Origin: Lachnospiraceae bacterium
Lineage (GTDB): Bacteria; Bacillota; Clostridia; Lachnospirales; Lachnospiraceae
Direction: 5' to 3'
Assembly (NCBI GenBank): GCA_021771755.1
Contig: JAETOL010000003.1
Location: 62,001 to 126,000 of the forward strand
DNA: 64,000 nucleotides
The position numbers and the translations under genes were made by a program. Every line of letters starts with the position of its first letter. Position 1 is the first letter of the stretch. Positions 8,496 through 17,558 of the stretch are shown piece after piece. Under the pieces are notes generated by a model. The model worked only from the letters and a program-made list of their open reading frames with translations, did not search any database and had not been told where the DNA came from.

Positions 8496-9413
8496 ATGGA
8501 AGAACTGAAATTTCTGGAGGAACAACACGTTTCCCCGGCACTGATCCGTCAGGTGGAAACATTCCGAAATACATATAGAACATCAGAGGAGGCGCTTCAC
8601 AGAATCGTGAAGCCCTCTATCCCGTTTTATGGAAAGGACATTCTGGAGATGGCCATAGCAGGTCTTCTCCAGGGGGAAAACCTTCTGCTTACAGGTCCGA
8701 AGGCAACCGGAAAAAATATCCTGGCAGAAAACCTTGCCTATATTTTTGGAAGACCTTCTTATAATGTTTCTTTTCATGTAAATACAAACAGCGGTGATCT
8801 GATCGGCACCGATACGTTTGTGGACAATCAGGTAAAGCTCCGCAAAGGAAGTATTTACCAGTGCGCGGAGTACGGCGGCTTTGGAATTCTGGACGAGATT
8901 AATATGGCAAAAAATGATGCAGTGTCTGTGCTTCATGCCACTTTGGATTACCGACGCTCCATCGATGTGCCGGGCTACGACAGGATCGACCTGCATCCGG
9001 CAGCCAGATTTATTGGTACCATGAATTACGGATATGCAGGGACAAAGGAACTGAATGAGGCGCTGGTATCCCGTTTTCTGGTCATTGAGATGCCGGCACA
9101 GACAGAGGAGTCTCTGAGCTTTATTTTCGGGCAGATGTTCCCAAATGCCCGGGAGGAAGCGGTCAGGCAGTTTATCGGCGTTTTCCTGGATCTTCAGCTG
9201 AAGGCTCTGAACAGTGAAATTTCCACCAAGCCTCTGGACTTGAGAGGACTTCTGGCTGCCATGAAGATCGTAGAGACAGGATTGTCTCCCTGGAAGGCGG
9301 TTCAGATGGGTGTGGTAAACAAAACCTTTGATGTTTTTGAAAAAGAGATCGTGGAGGATGTAGTCCGTACCAGGATCCCGACAGACTGGACAAGCGAGGA
9401 TGTCTATGGATAA
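8496..9413 (+). CDS. MoxR family AAA+ ATPase
   Basis: AAA+ ATPase of 305 aa of the MoxR class, which typically acts as a chaperone with a VWA partner to load metals or activate enzymes. Residues 62-74 carry the P-loop TGPKATGKN, unusual because the last position is Asn rather than Ser/Thr. Walker B is GILDEIN at 130-136, followed by sensor I in FIGTMNYGY and the conserved ALVSRFLVIEMP. The next gene overlaps its 3' end and encodes the expected VWA partner. The gene follows glnN closely. MoxR identity is firm; the client is unknown, with glutamine synthetase only a positional candidate. Confidence 0.9.
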   Translation: MEELKFLEEQHVSPALIRQVETFRNTYRTSEEALHRIVKPSIPFYGKDILEMAIAGLLQGENLLLTGPKATGKNILAENLAYIFGRPSYNVSFHVNTNSGDLIGTDTFVDNQVKLRKGSIYQCAEYGGFGILDEINMAKNDAVSVLHATLDYRRSIDVPGYDRIDLHPAARFIGTMNYGYAGTKELNEALVSRFLVIEMPAQTEESLSFIFGQMFPNAREEAVRQFIGVFLDLQLKALNSEISTKPLDLRGLLAAMKIVETGLSPWKAVQMGVVNKTFDVFEKEIVEDVVRTRIPTDWTSEDVYG

Positions 9414-11193
9414 AGAAGAGCTTCTGGAGGTGGATGACCGTCGTTTTGAACTGGAAAACAGGATTCGAAACCTTCTGTGGACCGTAAGCGGGGATTACGG
9501 ACTTTCGGTAAAACCGGATGTTTCTTTGTTTTTGAGATCCAGAGATATTGCTCTTTATGACGGAATCAAGCAGGGCGCCTTTGCCAGATATTATGACAGA
9601 GACTGTATGGGAATGTATCTGGTAAAAAAAGTCTTTCTTCAGGCAAAAGAGAATGAACTTACCCTGATCGCCCAGCTCTGTATTGAAGAGGCGGTGGGAG
9701 AGAAAATCTGCCGGGAAAGACCAGGCGTCCGTTCCATGCAGAGGCAGGCTTTTGAGGATATTCTGGATCAGGAATTTGAGGAAATGCCTGCGCCGGGAGA
9801 TTTGCTGGCAAGGCTGAAGATCGCAGTGCTACGAAGAAGACTGGAAGGGGACAGCTTTCGGATAGAAAGGCGCCTTCAGCCATATATGGATCTGGTTTCC
9901 CGTGCCGGACAAGCGCAGGACACCATGGAACTGATCCGGATCGTGGACGAGCTCTATAACGAACTGGCAGATCCCCTGTTTGAAAAGCTTCACGGAAATC
10001 TGGAACGGGTGCTGTCCGTTACCTTAAAGGAGCTGACGGAATATTCCTGGGAGGATTTTCTCACGGAAGAACTGTATGAAGATGCGCTGGAGAGTTATGT
10101 GGAACAGCTGACAGGCCAGATCACCGGACTGGAAGATACGTCTGTTACAGACGCCATGGAAGAAAAACGCCAGGCAAAACACAAAATCACGCTGGTTTCA
10201 CCGGAGGCTCTGGAAAAGGCGCATACTTATGTAGAACTGAATTACGGAAAAACTTATCTTACAGAGCAGGAAGAGAAGCGGATGAACCATCTGATGTGCA
10301 AAGGGATTCATGGAGACTGCAGCCTTTACTTTACAGAGGGGATTCTGAAAAATCCTGTGAAAAGAAACTACCAGTACGAATATGCGGCGCGTCTGCGTAA
10401 CAAAAATATCTGGCTGTACCATGATAAGCACAGAATCGTAAAACGCAATATTGCGGCATTAACAGACATGCTGCAGAAATCTCTTGTGCTGCGAAGCGAA
10501 GAGCAGACCGTGCTTTCAGACAGAGGGACCATCCTTCCTTCCAGACTGTGGCGTATTGGAAGGAGCAGTGAGGCGACCGTGTTTCAGAGGGAGCTGAAAG
10601 CGGATGCGGCGGATTTTGTGGTGGATGTGCTGATCGATGCCAGCGGTTCTCAGATGAGCCGCCAGGGTGAGGTGGTCCTTCAGGCCTACATCATCAGTGA
10701 AGCGCTCAGTAATGTGGAAATCCCGCATCGCGTGATGAGCTTCTGTACGTTCTGGGACTACACCATTCTTCACCGTTTTCGCGAATATGACGATCCCCGC
10801 ACCGCAAACGACAATATATTTAACTATGTGACCTCCTCTAATAACCGGGACGGGCTTGCTCTGAAAACCGCAGGCTGCGGACTGCTTCAGAGAGAGGAAG
10901 AAAAAAAGATTCTGATCGTACTCAGCGACGGGCGTCCTTATGATGTGATCGTCAACCGCCCAAATGCCAGGAACCCCAGGCCTTATCAGGGGGCAGTGGC
11001 GATCTCTGACACTGCCACAGAGGTGCGGCGGCTCAGAAATCTGGACGTCAGTGTTCTGGGCGTGTTTGCAGGAGAGGAAAAAGATCTTTCTACAGAAAAG
11101 AAAATCTTTGGCAAAGATTTTGCATATATTCGTGATATACGAAATTTTTCAAAAATCGTAGGACGATATCTGACAAGACAGCTTGAAATATAG
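9406..11193 (+). CDS. VWA domain protein, MoxR partner (NorD/CobT-like)
   Basis: Large cytoplasmic VWA protein of about 595 aa. ATG 9406 is preferred because GAGG at 9396-9399 is six bases upstream; ATG 9400 is also possible. Either overlaps the ATPase gene. The N-terminal two thirds is helical and charged without recognised motifs. The C-terminal third is a VWA domain with the metal-ion-dependent adhesion site DASGS near residue 411-415, a later threonine-rich strand and LSDGRPYDV. This is the NorD/CobT arrangement, where the VWA protein bridges the MoxR ring to a target enzyme. The target is not identified here. A clear terminator follows. Confidence 0.87.
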   Translation: MDKEELLEVDDRRFELENRIRNLLWTVSGDYGLSVKPDVSLFLRSRDIALYDGIKQGAFARYYDRDCMGMYLVKKVFLQAKENELTLIAQLCIEEAVGEKICRERPGVRSMQRQAFEDILDQEFEEMPAPGDLLARLKIAVLRRRLEGDSFRIERRLQPYMDLVSRAGQAQDTMELIRIVDELYNELADPLFEKLHGNLERVLSVTLKELTEYSWEDFLTEELYEDALESYVEQLTGQITGLEDTSVTDAMEEKRQAKHKITLVSPEALEKAHTYVELNYGKTYLTEQEEKRMNHLMCKGIHGDCSLYFTEGILKNPVKRNYQYEYAARLRNKNIWLYHDKHRIVKRNIAALTDMLQKSLVLRSEEQTVLSDRGTILPSRLWRIGRSSEATVFQRELKADAADFVVDVLIDASGSQMSRQGEVVLQAYIISEALSNVEIPHRVMSFCTFWDYTILHRFREYDDPRTANDNIFNYVTSSNNRDGLALKTAGCGLLQREEEKKILIVLSDGRPYDVIVNRPNARNPRPYQGAVAISDTATEVRRLRNLDVSVLGVFAGEEKDLSTEKKIFGKDFAYIRDIRNFSKIVGRYLTRQLEI

Positions 11194-11194
11194 G

Positions 11195-11245
11195 AACAGC
11201 CGGATAGAGAGTGAAAGATCACTTTTTTTATCCGGTTGTTTTTAG
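11195..11245 (+). terminator. Terminator of the glnN-MoxR-VWA transcript
   Basis: AACAGCCGGATA (11195-11206) pairs with TATCCGGTTGTT (11229-11240) with one G-U pair, followed by T residues. An inner GTGA/TCAC helix caps it. It begins two bases after the VWA stop codon. Confidence 0.88.
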
Positions 11246-11318
11246 ATAAAAAAAACAGAAGATACCATAAATATCCACGATTTTTTTGTAAAAAAATATG
11301 GAAAAAGGAAAAAAACAA

Positions 11319-11347
11319 TTGAATAATTTTGTTAAATCGGATATAAT
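11319..11347 (+). promoter_or_regulatory. Sigma-A promoter of the opp operon
   Basis: TTGAAT at 11319-11324, a 17-base spacer, then a consensus TATAAT at 11342-11347. Transcription from it would give a leader of about 200 bases before oppB, which holds the T-tailed hairpin described separately. Confidence 0.8.
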
Positions 11348-11362
11348 GTGTAAATGCAATAA

Positions 11363-11400
11363 AGGGCTGAAGCGGAATCTAAAGAAGTCCTATTTTTTTT
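11363..11400 (+). promoter_or_regulatory. Possible attenuator hairpin in the opp leader
   Basis: AGGGCT (11363-11368) can pair with AGTCCT (11386-11391), and eight T follow at 11393-11400. The stem is short (6 bp, one G-U) with a 17-base loop, so termination strength is uncertain. It sits only about 10 bases after the expected transcription start. Confidence 0.35.
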
Positions 11401-11552
11401 ACCAGTCATGTCCGCATATGATGGACAGATGTTTACACTAAAGTGATAAAATAAAGAAATAGACATACTTTTTTATAATAATTCCGAAAAACAAAAAACA
11501 AATGAAAATTTCCCTGATATTGTCAGAAAAAACAAAAAAGGAGTGTATTTAC

Positions 11553-12464
11553 GTGGGAAAATACGTTACAAAGCGAGTTCTCCTTGCTATTGTCACCGTT
11601 TTTATTGTATGCGGCATTACATTTTTTGCCATGAACGCTATTCCTGGCGGTCCGTTTGACGGTGAGAAAGCACTTTCTCCGGAAGTAAAAGAAGCATTGG
11701 AGAAGAGATTCAATCTGGACAAACCGGTTCCTGAGCAGTTTGTTCTTTACATGAAGAACCTTGCACATGGAGATTTTGGTGTTTCTGCCAAGACCGGACG
11801 TGACATTAAGACAACGATCGTTGAGTCCTTTAAGGTATCTGCGAAGCTGGGCGGAATGGCTATTCTGACTGCTCTGGTACTGGGCCTGATCTTCGGAAGT
11901 CTTGCGGCGCTTACAAGAAATCGTCTGCCGGACAGGCTGATCATTTTCTTCTCGACGCTGTTTACGTCGCTTCCAAGCTTTGTGTTTGCCTCGCTTTTGC
12001 TGCTGGTATTCTGCGTTACTTTGAAATGGGTACCTGTATGGAGTCCGGATAACCAGAACTATCTGCTTCCGGTGATCGCGCTGGCTGCTTATCCGATGGC
12101 ATATATCACACGTCTTACCAAGAGCAGTATGCTGGATGTACTGGGACAGGATTATGTCCGTACTGCAAGAGCAAAGGGTGTCTCCCAGATGAAGACAATC
12201 TTCAAGCACACACTGAGAAATGCTCTGATCCCGGTTGTTACCTATGTAGGCCCGATGACAGCATCTATCCTTACCGGAAGTCTGGTAGTGGAAAAAATCT
12301 TTACCATTGGCGGACTTGGTGCAAAATTCGTAGAGGCCATCACCAACAGAGATTATCCTCTGATCATGGGAACTACCATTTTCCTGGCAGTTCTGATGGT
12401 AACAATGAACCTGATCACGGATATCGTCTACAAGATGATCGACCCGAGAATTAAACTGGATTAA
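11553..12464 (+). CDS. oppB: Oligopeptide ABC transporter permease OppB
   Basis: Membrane permease of a peptide importer, 303 aa. The GTG at 11553 is chosen because AAAGGAG at 11538-11543 is nine bases ahead and gives the typical OppB start MGKYVTKRVLL; the frame opening at 11502 would add 17 atypical residues. It shows six expected membrane segments, a periplasmic loop with RFNLDKPVPEQF, and the ATPase-contact EAA loop with DYVRTARAKGVS. It is first in an oppBCDFA-ordered operon with a 12-base gap to oppC. Peptides are the expected cargo from the family; size preference is not readable. Confidence 0.93.
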   Translation: MGKYVTKRVLLAIVTVFIVCGITFFAMNAIPGGPFDGEKALSPEVKEALEKRFNLDKPVPEQFVLYMKNLAHGDFGVSAKTGRDIKTTIVESFKVSAKLGGMAILTALVLGLIFGSLAALTRNRLPDRLIIFFSTLFTSLPSFVFASLLLLVFCVTLKWVPVWSPDNQNYLLPVIALAAYPMAYITRLTKSSMLDVLGQDYVRTARAKGVSQMKTIFKHTLRNALIPVVTYVGPMTASILTGSLVVEKIFTIGGLGAKFVEAITNRDYPLIMGTTIFLAVLMVTMNLITDIVYKMIDPRIKLD

Positions 12465-12476
12465 GGAGGTAACTAC

Positions 12477-13562
12477 GTGGATAACACCAGTAAGAATCTG
12501 GACGAAATGCCGAAGAAATCGCCATTGAGCTTCCAGATTGATTTGAAAAAATTTGAAAAAGCAACAGATGAAGAGAAAAAACAGCAGGACGTTATGAGCG
12601 AGTCCACCTCTTTCTTTAAAGATGGTCTGCGAAAACTCAGAAGAAACCCGCTGGCTATGGGAAGTATCGTAGTACTGATCCTGATCGTGGCCATGATCTT
12701 TATCGTACCGCACATTGTACCGTATTCTTATTCTCAGATCATTACGGTAAACGGAAGAAGAGATAAAACTGCTTCCAATATGGCTCCTTTTGAGTATTCT
12801 CAGCTGGAGCAGAAATATATCGAAGAGGGCGGCAAGGTCTTCCCTCACATTATGGGAACAGATGAGATGGGCCGTGACTACTTTGTCCGTGTTATTTATG
12901 GAACCAGAGTATCACTGGCAGTTGGTCTTTTTGCCAGCATCATCGTATTGATCATCGGTGTTCTTTATGGAAGTATCTCCGGATACTTTGGTGGAAAAGT
13001 GGACCTGGTAATGATGCGTATTGTGGATATCATTTATTCCCTCCCGGATATGCTGATGGTGATCCTGCTTTCTGTGGTGCTCCGTGAGACTCTGAAGGTA
13101 GACAATATCGCCTTTCTTCAGAAACTGGGACCAAATATGATCTCCATGTTCATTGTGTTCGGTCTTCTGTACTGGACCGGTATGGCGCGTATGGTACGAG
13201 GACAGATCCTGACCATCAAGCAGAATGAGTATGTTCTGGCAGCCAAGATCAGCGGTGCGAAATCCGGACGTATCATCCGCAAACACATTCTTCCGAACTG
13301 TGTCAGCGTTATTATCGTAGCAGGAGCGCTTCAGATTCCGTCAGCTATCTTTACCGAGAGCTTCCTGAGCTTTATCGGTCTTGGTGTACAGGCTCCAATG
13401 CCTTCTCTTGGTTCTCTGGCAAATGCAGGCCGTGCAGGTCTGACCGCTTATCCGTATAAGCTGATCTTCCCTGCTATCATGATCTGTCTGATCACACTTG
13501 CATTTAACTTACTGGGCGACGGCCTCCGCGATGCCTTTGACCCGAAACTGAGGAGGGACTAA
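12477..13562 (+). CDS. oppC: Oligopeptide ABC transporter permease OppC
   Basis: Second permease, 361 aa, starting at GTG 12477 behind the strong AAGGAGGT at 12463-12470. It has a long hydrophilic N-terminal extension of about 55 residues before the OppC_N segment (FKDGLRKLRRNPLAM) and then six membrane segments. A periplasmic insert with ITVNGRRDKTASN lies before the MGTDEMGRDYFVRVIYG motif that is characteristic of OppC/DppC. The EAA loop reads NEYVLAAKISGAKSG. It partners with OppB to form the channel. The N-terminal charged extension is longer than in enterobacterial OppC. Confidence 0.93.
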   Translation: MDNTSKNLDEMPKKSPLSFQIDLKKFEKATDEEKKQQDVMSESTSFFKDGLRKLRRNPLAMGSIVVLILIVAMIFIVPHIVPYSYSQIITVNGRRDKTASNMAPFEYSQLEQKYIEEGGKVFPHIMGTDEMGRDYFVRVIYGTRVSLAVGLFASIIVLIIGVLYGSISGYFGGKVDLVMMRIVDIIYSLPDMLMVILLSVVLRETLKVDNIAFLQKLGPNMISMFIVFGLLYWTGMARMVRGQILTIKQNEYVLAAKISGAKSGRIIRKHILPNCVSVIIVAGALQIPSAIFTESFLSFIGLGVQAPMPSLGSLANAGRAGLTAYPYKLIFPAIMICLITLAFNLLGDGLRDAFDPKLRRD

Positions 13563-13563
13563 G

Positions 13564-14559
13564 ATGAGTGAGAATATACTTTCAGTCGTAGACTTAAATA
13601 CCTCTTTCCGCACAGACAGAGGAGAGGTCATGGCGGTAAACGGTGTTTCCTTTAATCTTGACCGGGGTAAGATCCTTGGAATTGTAGGAGAGTCCGGTTC
13701 CGGAAAAAGTGTTACCGCTTATTCCATTATGCAGATCCTTGAAAAGAACGGAAGCATCAAAAAAGGCCAGGTTCTTTATAAAGGTGAGGACATTACAAAA
13801 TTCACAGAAAAACAGATGCGGGAATTCCGTGGAAAATGCTGTTCTATTATTTTCCAGGATCCGATGACCAGTCTGAACCCGGTGTTCACCATCGGTAATC
13901 AGTTAAAAGAAGCCATTGAGCTTCACACACCGCGTAAAGGCAAGGAAGCTATGGAGCGCGCTGTGGAGATGCTGACTCTTGTAGGTGTGAACGAGCCGGA
14001 AAAACGTGTGAAACAGTATCCTTATGAGCTGTCCGGCGGTATGCGCCAGCGTGTGATGATCGCTATGGCCCTGGCATGCGAGCCGGATATCCTGATCGCA
14101 GACGAACCGACTACAGCTCTTGACGTTACCATTCAGGCACAGATTCTGGAACTGATGCAGAGTCTCCAGAAAAAACTGGGAATGGCGATCATTATGGTTA
14201 CTCATGACCTTGGTGTAATCGCAGATATGTGTGATGAGATCATCGTTATGTATGGCGGTCGTGTCTGTGAGAGGGGAACCGCAGAGGATATCTTCTACCG
14301 TCCTTCTCATGAATACACAAAGGGACTTCTGAAATCCATCCCAAGTGTAGACCGTATGGGAGAGAAGCTTGTTCCGATTCCGGGAACACCCATCAACCTT
14401 TTGAATATGCCTAAGGGCTGTGCATTCTGCCCGCGCTGCGAAAATGCCATGAAGATCTGTATTGAGGAGATCCCTCCGGAAATGCAGATGCCGGATGGTC
14501 ATTTCGCTTCCTGCTGGATGAATGTGAAGAAACAGATGGAGGCACAGAGTAATGAGTGA
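13564..14559 (+). CDS. oppD: Oligopeptide ABC transporter ATPase OppD
   Basis: First ATPase of the importer, 331 aa. Walker A GESGSGKS lies at residues 43-50, the Q-loop is [13 protein letters not shown], the ABC signature LSGGMRQRV lies near 157-165, Walker B is [12 protein letters not shown], and an H-loop reads VTHDLG. The C-terminal oligopeptide/dipeptide extension carries four cysteines in a CAFCPRC...C...C pattern, consistent with the iron-sulfur cluster found in OppD/DppD-type ATPases. The start ATG 13564 follows the oppC stop by one base; the 3' end overlaps oppF by eight bases, indicating translational coupling. Confidence 0.94.
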   Translation: MSENILSVVDLNTSFRTDRGEVMAVNGVSFNLDRGKILGIVGESGSGKSVTAYSIMQILEKNGSIKKGQVLYKGEDITKFTEKQMREFRGKCCSIIFQDPMTSLNPVFTIGNQLKEAIELHTPRKGKEAMERAVEMLTLVGVNEPEKRVKQYPYELSGGMRQRVMIAMALACEPDILIADEPTTALDVTIQAQILELMQSLQKKLGMAIIMVTHDLGVIADMCDEIIVMYGGRVCERGTAEDIFYRPSHEYTKGLLKSIPSVDRMGEKLVPIPGTPINLLNMPKGCAFCPRCENAMKICIEEIPPEMQMPDGHFASCWMNVKKQMEAQSNE

Positions 14560-15529
14560 AATGAAGAAAAAAAGTGAATATCTGGTTGAGGTCAATAACC
14601 TGAAACAGTATTTTCCTATAAAAACCGGTTTTATGCAGACGACTCCGCTGAAAGCAGTGGATGGTGTATCTTTCAGCATTAAAGCCGGAGAGACACTTGG
14701 TCTTGTAGGAGAGTCCGGCTGCGGAAAGACAACCGTAGGACGTTCTCTTCTGAGATTATACACACCTACCTCCGGAGACGTATTTTTTGACGGAGAAAGA
14801 GTAGATAAAAACAGCATCGGACATATGCGTAAGCAGATGCAGATGGTATTCCAGGATCCATATTCTTCACTGAACCCACGTATGACAGTCGAGGATATCA
14901 TCGGAGAGCCTCTGGATGTACATAAGCTGTATTCCGGAAAAGGGGAGCGACGTGACCGTATCCTGGAGCTGATGGAACTGGTAGGTCTGAACGCGGAGCA
15001 TGCGACCCGTTATGCGCATGAGTTCAGCGGCGGTCAGCGTCAGCGTATCGGTATTGCCAGAGCTCTGGCAACCAATCCGCGCTTTATTGTCTGTGATGAG
15101 GCAGTCAGCGCTCTGGACGTTTCCATTCAGGCTCAGGTCATCAATATGTTTGAGGAACTTCAGGAGAAGCTTGGGGTAGCATATCTCTTTATCGCCCATG
15201 ATCTTCTGGTAGTGCATCATATTTCCGATCGTATTGCGGTTATGTACCTGGGACGCATTGTGGAGATCGCAGATGCAGACGATCTGAATGCGGCACCGAT
15301 CCATCCGTATACACAGTCTCTGTTAAGTGCGGTTCCGTATCCGGATCCGAAAATGGCAAAAGAACGCCAGCGTATCATTCTTGAGGGAGATGTGCCAAGT
15401 CCTTTGAACATGCCGAAGGGATGCGCATTCCGTACACGCTGCAAATATGCTACCGAACGCTGTGCACAGGAATGTCCGACACTGACAGACAGAGGCAATG
15501 GACATATGGTAGCCTGCTTCAATAAATAA
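14552..15529 (+). CDS. oppF: Oligopeptide ABC transporter ATPase OppF
   Basis: Second ATPase, 325 aa, pairing with OppD at the cytoplasmic face of OppBC. Walker A GESGCGKT is at about residues 53-60, the Q-loop is [13 protein letters not shown], the signature [15 protein letters not shown] is near 158-172, and Walker B reads [12 protein letters not shown]. The C-terminal extension has [19 protein letters not shown], the cysteine pattern of peptide/nickel-type ATPases. It overlaps oppD and is 118 bases ahead of the oppA start, with a small hairpin in that gap that may tune the usual excess of binding protein over ATPase. Confidence 0.94.
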   Translation: MSEMKKKSEYLVEVNNLKQYFPIKTGFMQTTPLKAVDGVSFSIKAGETLGLVGESGCGKTTVGRSLLRLYTPTSGDVFFDGERVDKNSIGHMRKQMQMVFQDPYSSLNPRMTVEDIIGEPLDVHKLYSGKGERRDRILELMELVGLNAEHATRYAHEFSGGQRQRIGIARALATNPRFIVCDEAVSALDVSIQAQVINMFEELQEKLGVAYLFIAHDLLVVHHISDRIAVMYLGRIVEIADADDLNAAPIHPYTQSLLSAVPYPDPKMAKERQRIILEGDVPSPLNMPKGCAFRTRCKYATERCAQECPTLTDRGNGHMVACFNK

Positions 15530-15556
15530 AAAGTATGGCATAAAACCATAGCGGAG

Positions 15557-15582
15557 AGAATACAATTACCGTGCAGTATTCT
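15557..15582 (+). other. Small hairpin between oppF and oppA
   Basis: AGAATAC (15557-15563) pairs with GTATTCT (15576-15582) around a 12-base loop; no T-run follows, so it is not a terminator. Intercistronic hairpins at this place often protect or process mRNA, but that is inference. Confidence 0.35.
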
Positions 15583-15647
15583 GTGAGGTGTTTGTAGAAT
15601 AAATAACAGTGAAAGCTGTAAAAAATCCATTAAAGGAGGAAAATTTA

Positions 15648-17357
15648 ATGAGAAAGAAACACGTAGCACTTGCTCTGGCAGCAGCCATGGCAGTCACCAC
15701 ATTAGGGGGGACAACCGTATACGCTTCTGAAGAACATGGTCCGTCCAGCGAAGCAGCTCCGGCATGGGAGGCTTACAATGCACGTATCGCTGAGATCAGA
15801 ACAGAGACAGATCTGGCTAAGCGTGAAGCTCTGATGCATGAGGCAGAGGACGAGCTTATGAGTACATGGGCAGTTGTTCCGCTGTACTACTACAACGATG
15901 TGTACATGCAGAAAACAGATGTAGAGAACATCTATGCCAACCTGTTCGGATTTAAGTACTTCGGATATGCAAAAACTCCGGACAACACTTTAAGCCTTCA
16001 GATCGCTTCTGAGCCGAACAAGCTTGACCCGGCTCTGAACTCCACTGTAGACGGCGCATGCCTTGCAATCCTTGCATTCTCCGGTCTGGTTACTTATGAT
16101 GCAGAGGGACAGCTTGTTCCTGAGCTTGCAGAAAGCTACGAAATGAGCGAAGACGGCATGACCTATACCTTTACTTTAAGAGACGGTCTGAAATGGTCCG
16201 ACGGTGAAGACCTGAATGCAGAAGACGTTGTATACAGCTGGAATCGTCTTGCAAACCCGGAAACAGGTGCTGATTATGCTTACCTTACAAGCGCAATCGC
16301 AACAAAAGAAGACGGAACTCTTGATATCGAGGCTTCCGAGGACGGCAAAACATTTACAGTAAATCTGAATGCTCCATGTGCATACTTCCTTGACCTGTGT
16401 GCATTCCCTGCATTCTACCCGGTACCGCAGCAGAACGTAGAGTCTGCAGAAGGCGCTGCTGAGAACCCAGGAGCATGGTGCGTAGAGTCCGGATTCGTTA
16501 CTTCCGGTCCGATGACCTGTACAGAGTGGAAACACAATGAGTCTATGACTTATGAGAAAAACCCGAACTACTTCAGAGCAGACGAAGTATCTCTGGAAAA
16601 AATCCAGTTCATGTTAAGTTCTGATGATACAGCAATCTGGAATGCATTTGAGGATGGCTCCCTTCAGTTCATCGATACAATTGCAACAGATATGATGGCA
16701 ACAGCAAAAGAAAAAGAAGAGTATCACAACATCCCGACACTGGGAACCTACTATGCTGGATTTAACGTAAACAGCGAGCTGTTTGCAGGCAAAACAGTAC
16801 AGCAGGCTGCTGACATGAGAAAAGCTATGACACTTCTTATCGACCGTCAGTACATTGTTGACACAATCGCACAGGCTGATCAGGAAATTGCCAACACATT
16901 CATCCCGACTGGTATGTTTGACGGCAACGGCGGCGAGTTCCGTGTAAATGATGACGCTTACACATATCCAATGGAAGATGTAGTTGGATACTTCGATCCA
17001 AGCGTAGACGCTTATGAAGCAAACCTGGAAGAAGCAAGAAAACTTCTTGAGGGCGCTGGATATCAGTTTGATGAGAGCGGAATGCTTTCTGCAGATACTC
17101 CGATCAGCATGACATACCTGACAAACGATTCCGAAGGAAACGTTAAGATCGGTGAGTCCATCCAGCAGGATTTTGCAGCAATTGGTATCAACGTAACTGT
17201 TGAGACACGTGAGTGGTCTGTATTCCTTGACGAGAGAAAACAGGGTAAATTCGACTTCTGCCGTGAGGGATGGCTTGCAGATTACAACGACCCGATCAAC
17301 ATGCTTGAAATGTGGGAAACAGAGTCCGGAAACAACGATATGCAGTTCGGTAGATAA
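15648..17357 (+). CDS. oppA: Oligopeptide-binding protein OppA-like (family 5), apparently circularly permuted
   Basis: Extracellular peptide receptor of the OppA/DppA family, 569 aa. ATG 15648 is set by AAAGGAGG at 15632-15639. A signal peptide ends near TVYA-SEE and there is no lipobox, unusual for a Gram-positive OppA. Residues 38-109 (EAYNARIAEIRTETD, REALMHEAEDELM, VVPLYYYNDVYM) look like the normal C-terminal end of the family. The usual N-terminal part (IASEPNKLDPALNS, LRDGLKWSDGEDL) begins only near residue 112. The protein stops at ESGNNDMQFGR, exactly where that C-terminal block would normally follow, so order is C-block then N-block. It ends the opp operon. Family certain; permutation read by eye. 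Confidence 0.9.
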   Translation: MRKKHVALALAAAMAVTTLGGTTVYASEEHGPSSEAAPAWEAYNARIAEIRTETDLAKREALMHEAEDELMSTWAVVPLYYYNDVYMQKTDVENIYANLFGFKYFGYAKTPDNTLSLQIASEPNKLDPALNSTVDGACLAILAFSGLVTYDAEGQLVPELAESYEMSEDGMTYTFTLRDGLKWSDGEDLNAEDVVYSWNRLANPETGADYAYLTSAIATKEDGTLDIEASEDGKTFTVNLNAPCAYFLDLCAFPAFYPVPQQNVESAEGAAENPGAWCVESGFVTSGPMTCTEWKHNESMTYEKNPNYFRADEVSLEKIQFMLSSDDTAIWNAFEDGSLQFIDTIATDMMATAKEKEEYHNIPTLGTYYAGFNVNSELFAGKTVQQAADMRKAMTLLIDRQYIVDTIAQADQEIANTFIPTGMFDGNGGEFRVNDDAYTYPMEDVVGYFDPSVDAYEANLEEARKLLEGAGYQFDESGMLSADTPISMTYLTNDSEGNVKIGESIQQDFAAIGINVTVETREWSVFLDERKQGKFDFCREGWLADYNDPINMLEMWETESGNNDMQFGR

Positions 17358-17393
17358 GATATCGTTCGGATGATCTGATCTGATTACAGAGAG

Positions 17394-17442
17394 GCAGTGC
17401 TTTCTTTTCTATAATAAGAAAGGAAGGTGCTGCTTCTTTTTT
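17394..17442 (+). terminator. Terminator of the opp operon
   Basis: GCAGTGCTTTCTTTTC (from 17394) pairs with GAAAGGAAGGTGCTGC (ending 17433) with a few G-U pairs around a short A/T loop, followed by TTCTTTTTT. It lies 37 bases after the OppA stop. Confidence 0.85.
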
Positions 17443-17485
17443 GATGCATTTTTTTATTCCTTTATAAGATTAAAGGGAAAATATC

Positions 17486-17514
17486 TTGCATATGAAGCGG
17501 TAAATTAGTATAAT
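17486..17514 (+). promoter_or_regulatory. Sigma-A promoter of the OPT transporter gene
   Basis: TTGCAT at 17486-17491, a 17-base spacer, TATAAT at 17509-17514. The start codon is 45 bases further on, leaving a short leader with no visible regulatory fold. Confidence 0.82.
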
Positions 17515-17558
17515 AGAGGGTAGGTTCGTAAAAATCATATAAAAGGGAGAGGAAATCA

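Noticed and set aside
11523..12848. 441-codon open frame on the minus strand opposite oppB/oppC
   Set aside because: It mirrors two confidently identified permease genes, has no ribosome binding site, and its translation is rich in His, Gln, Arg and Cys with no family resemblance; it arises from codon bias of the real genes.
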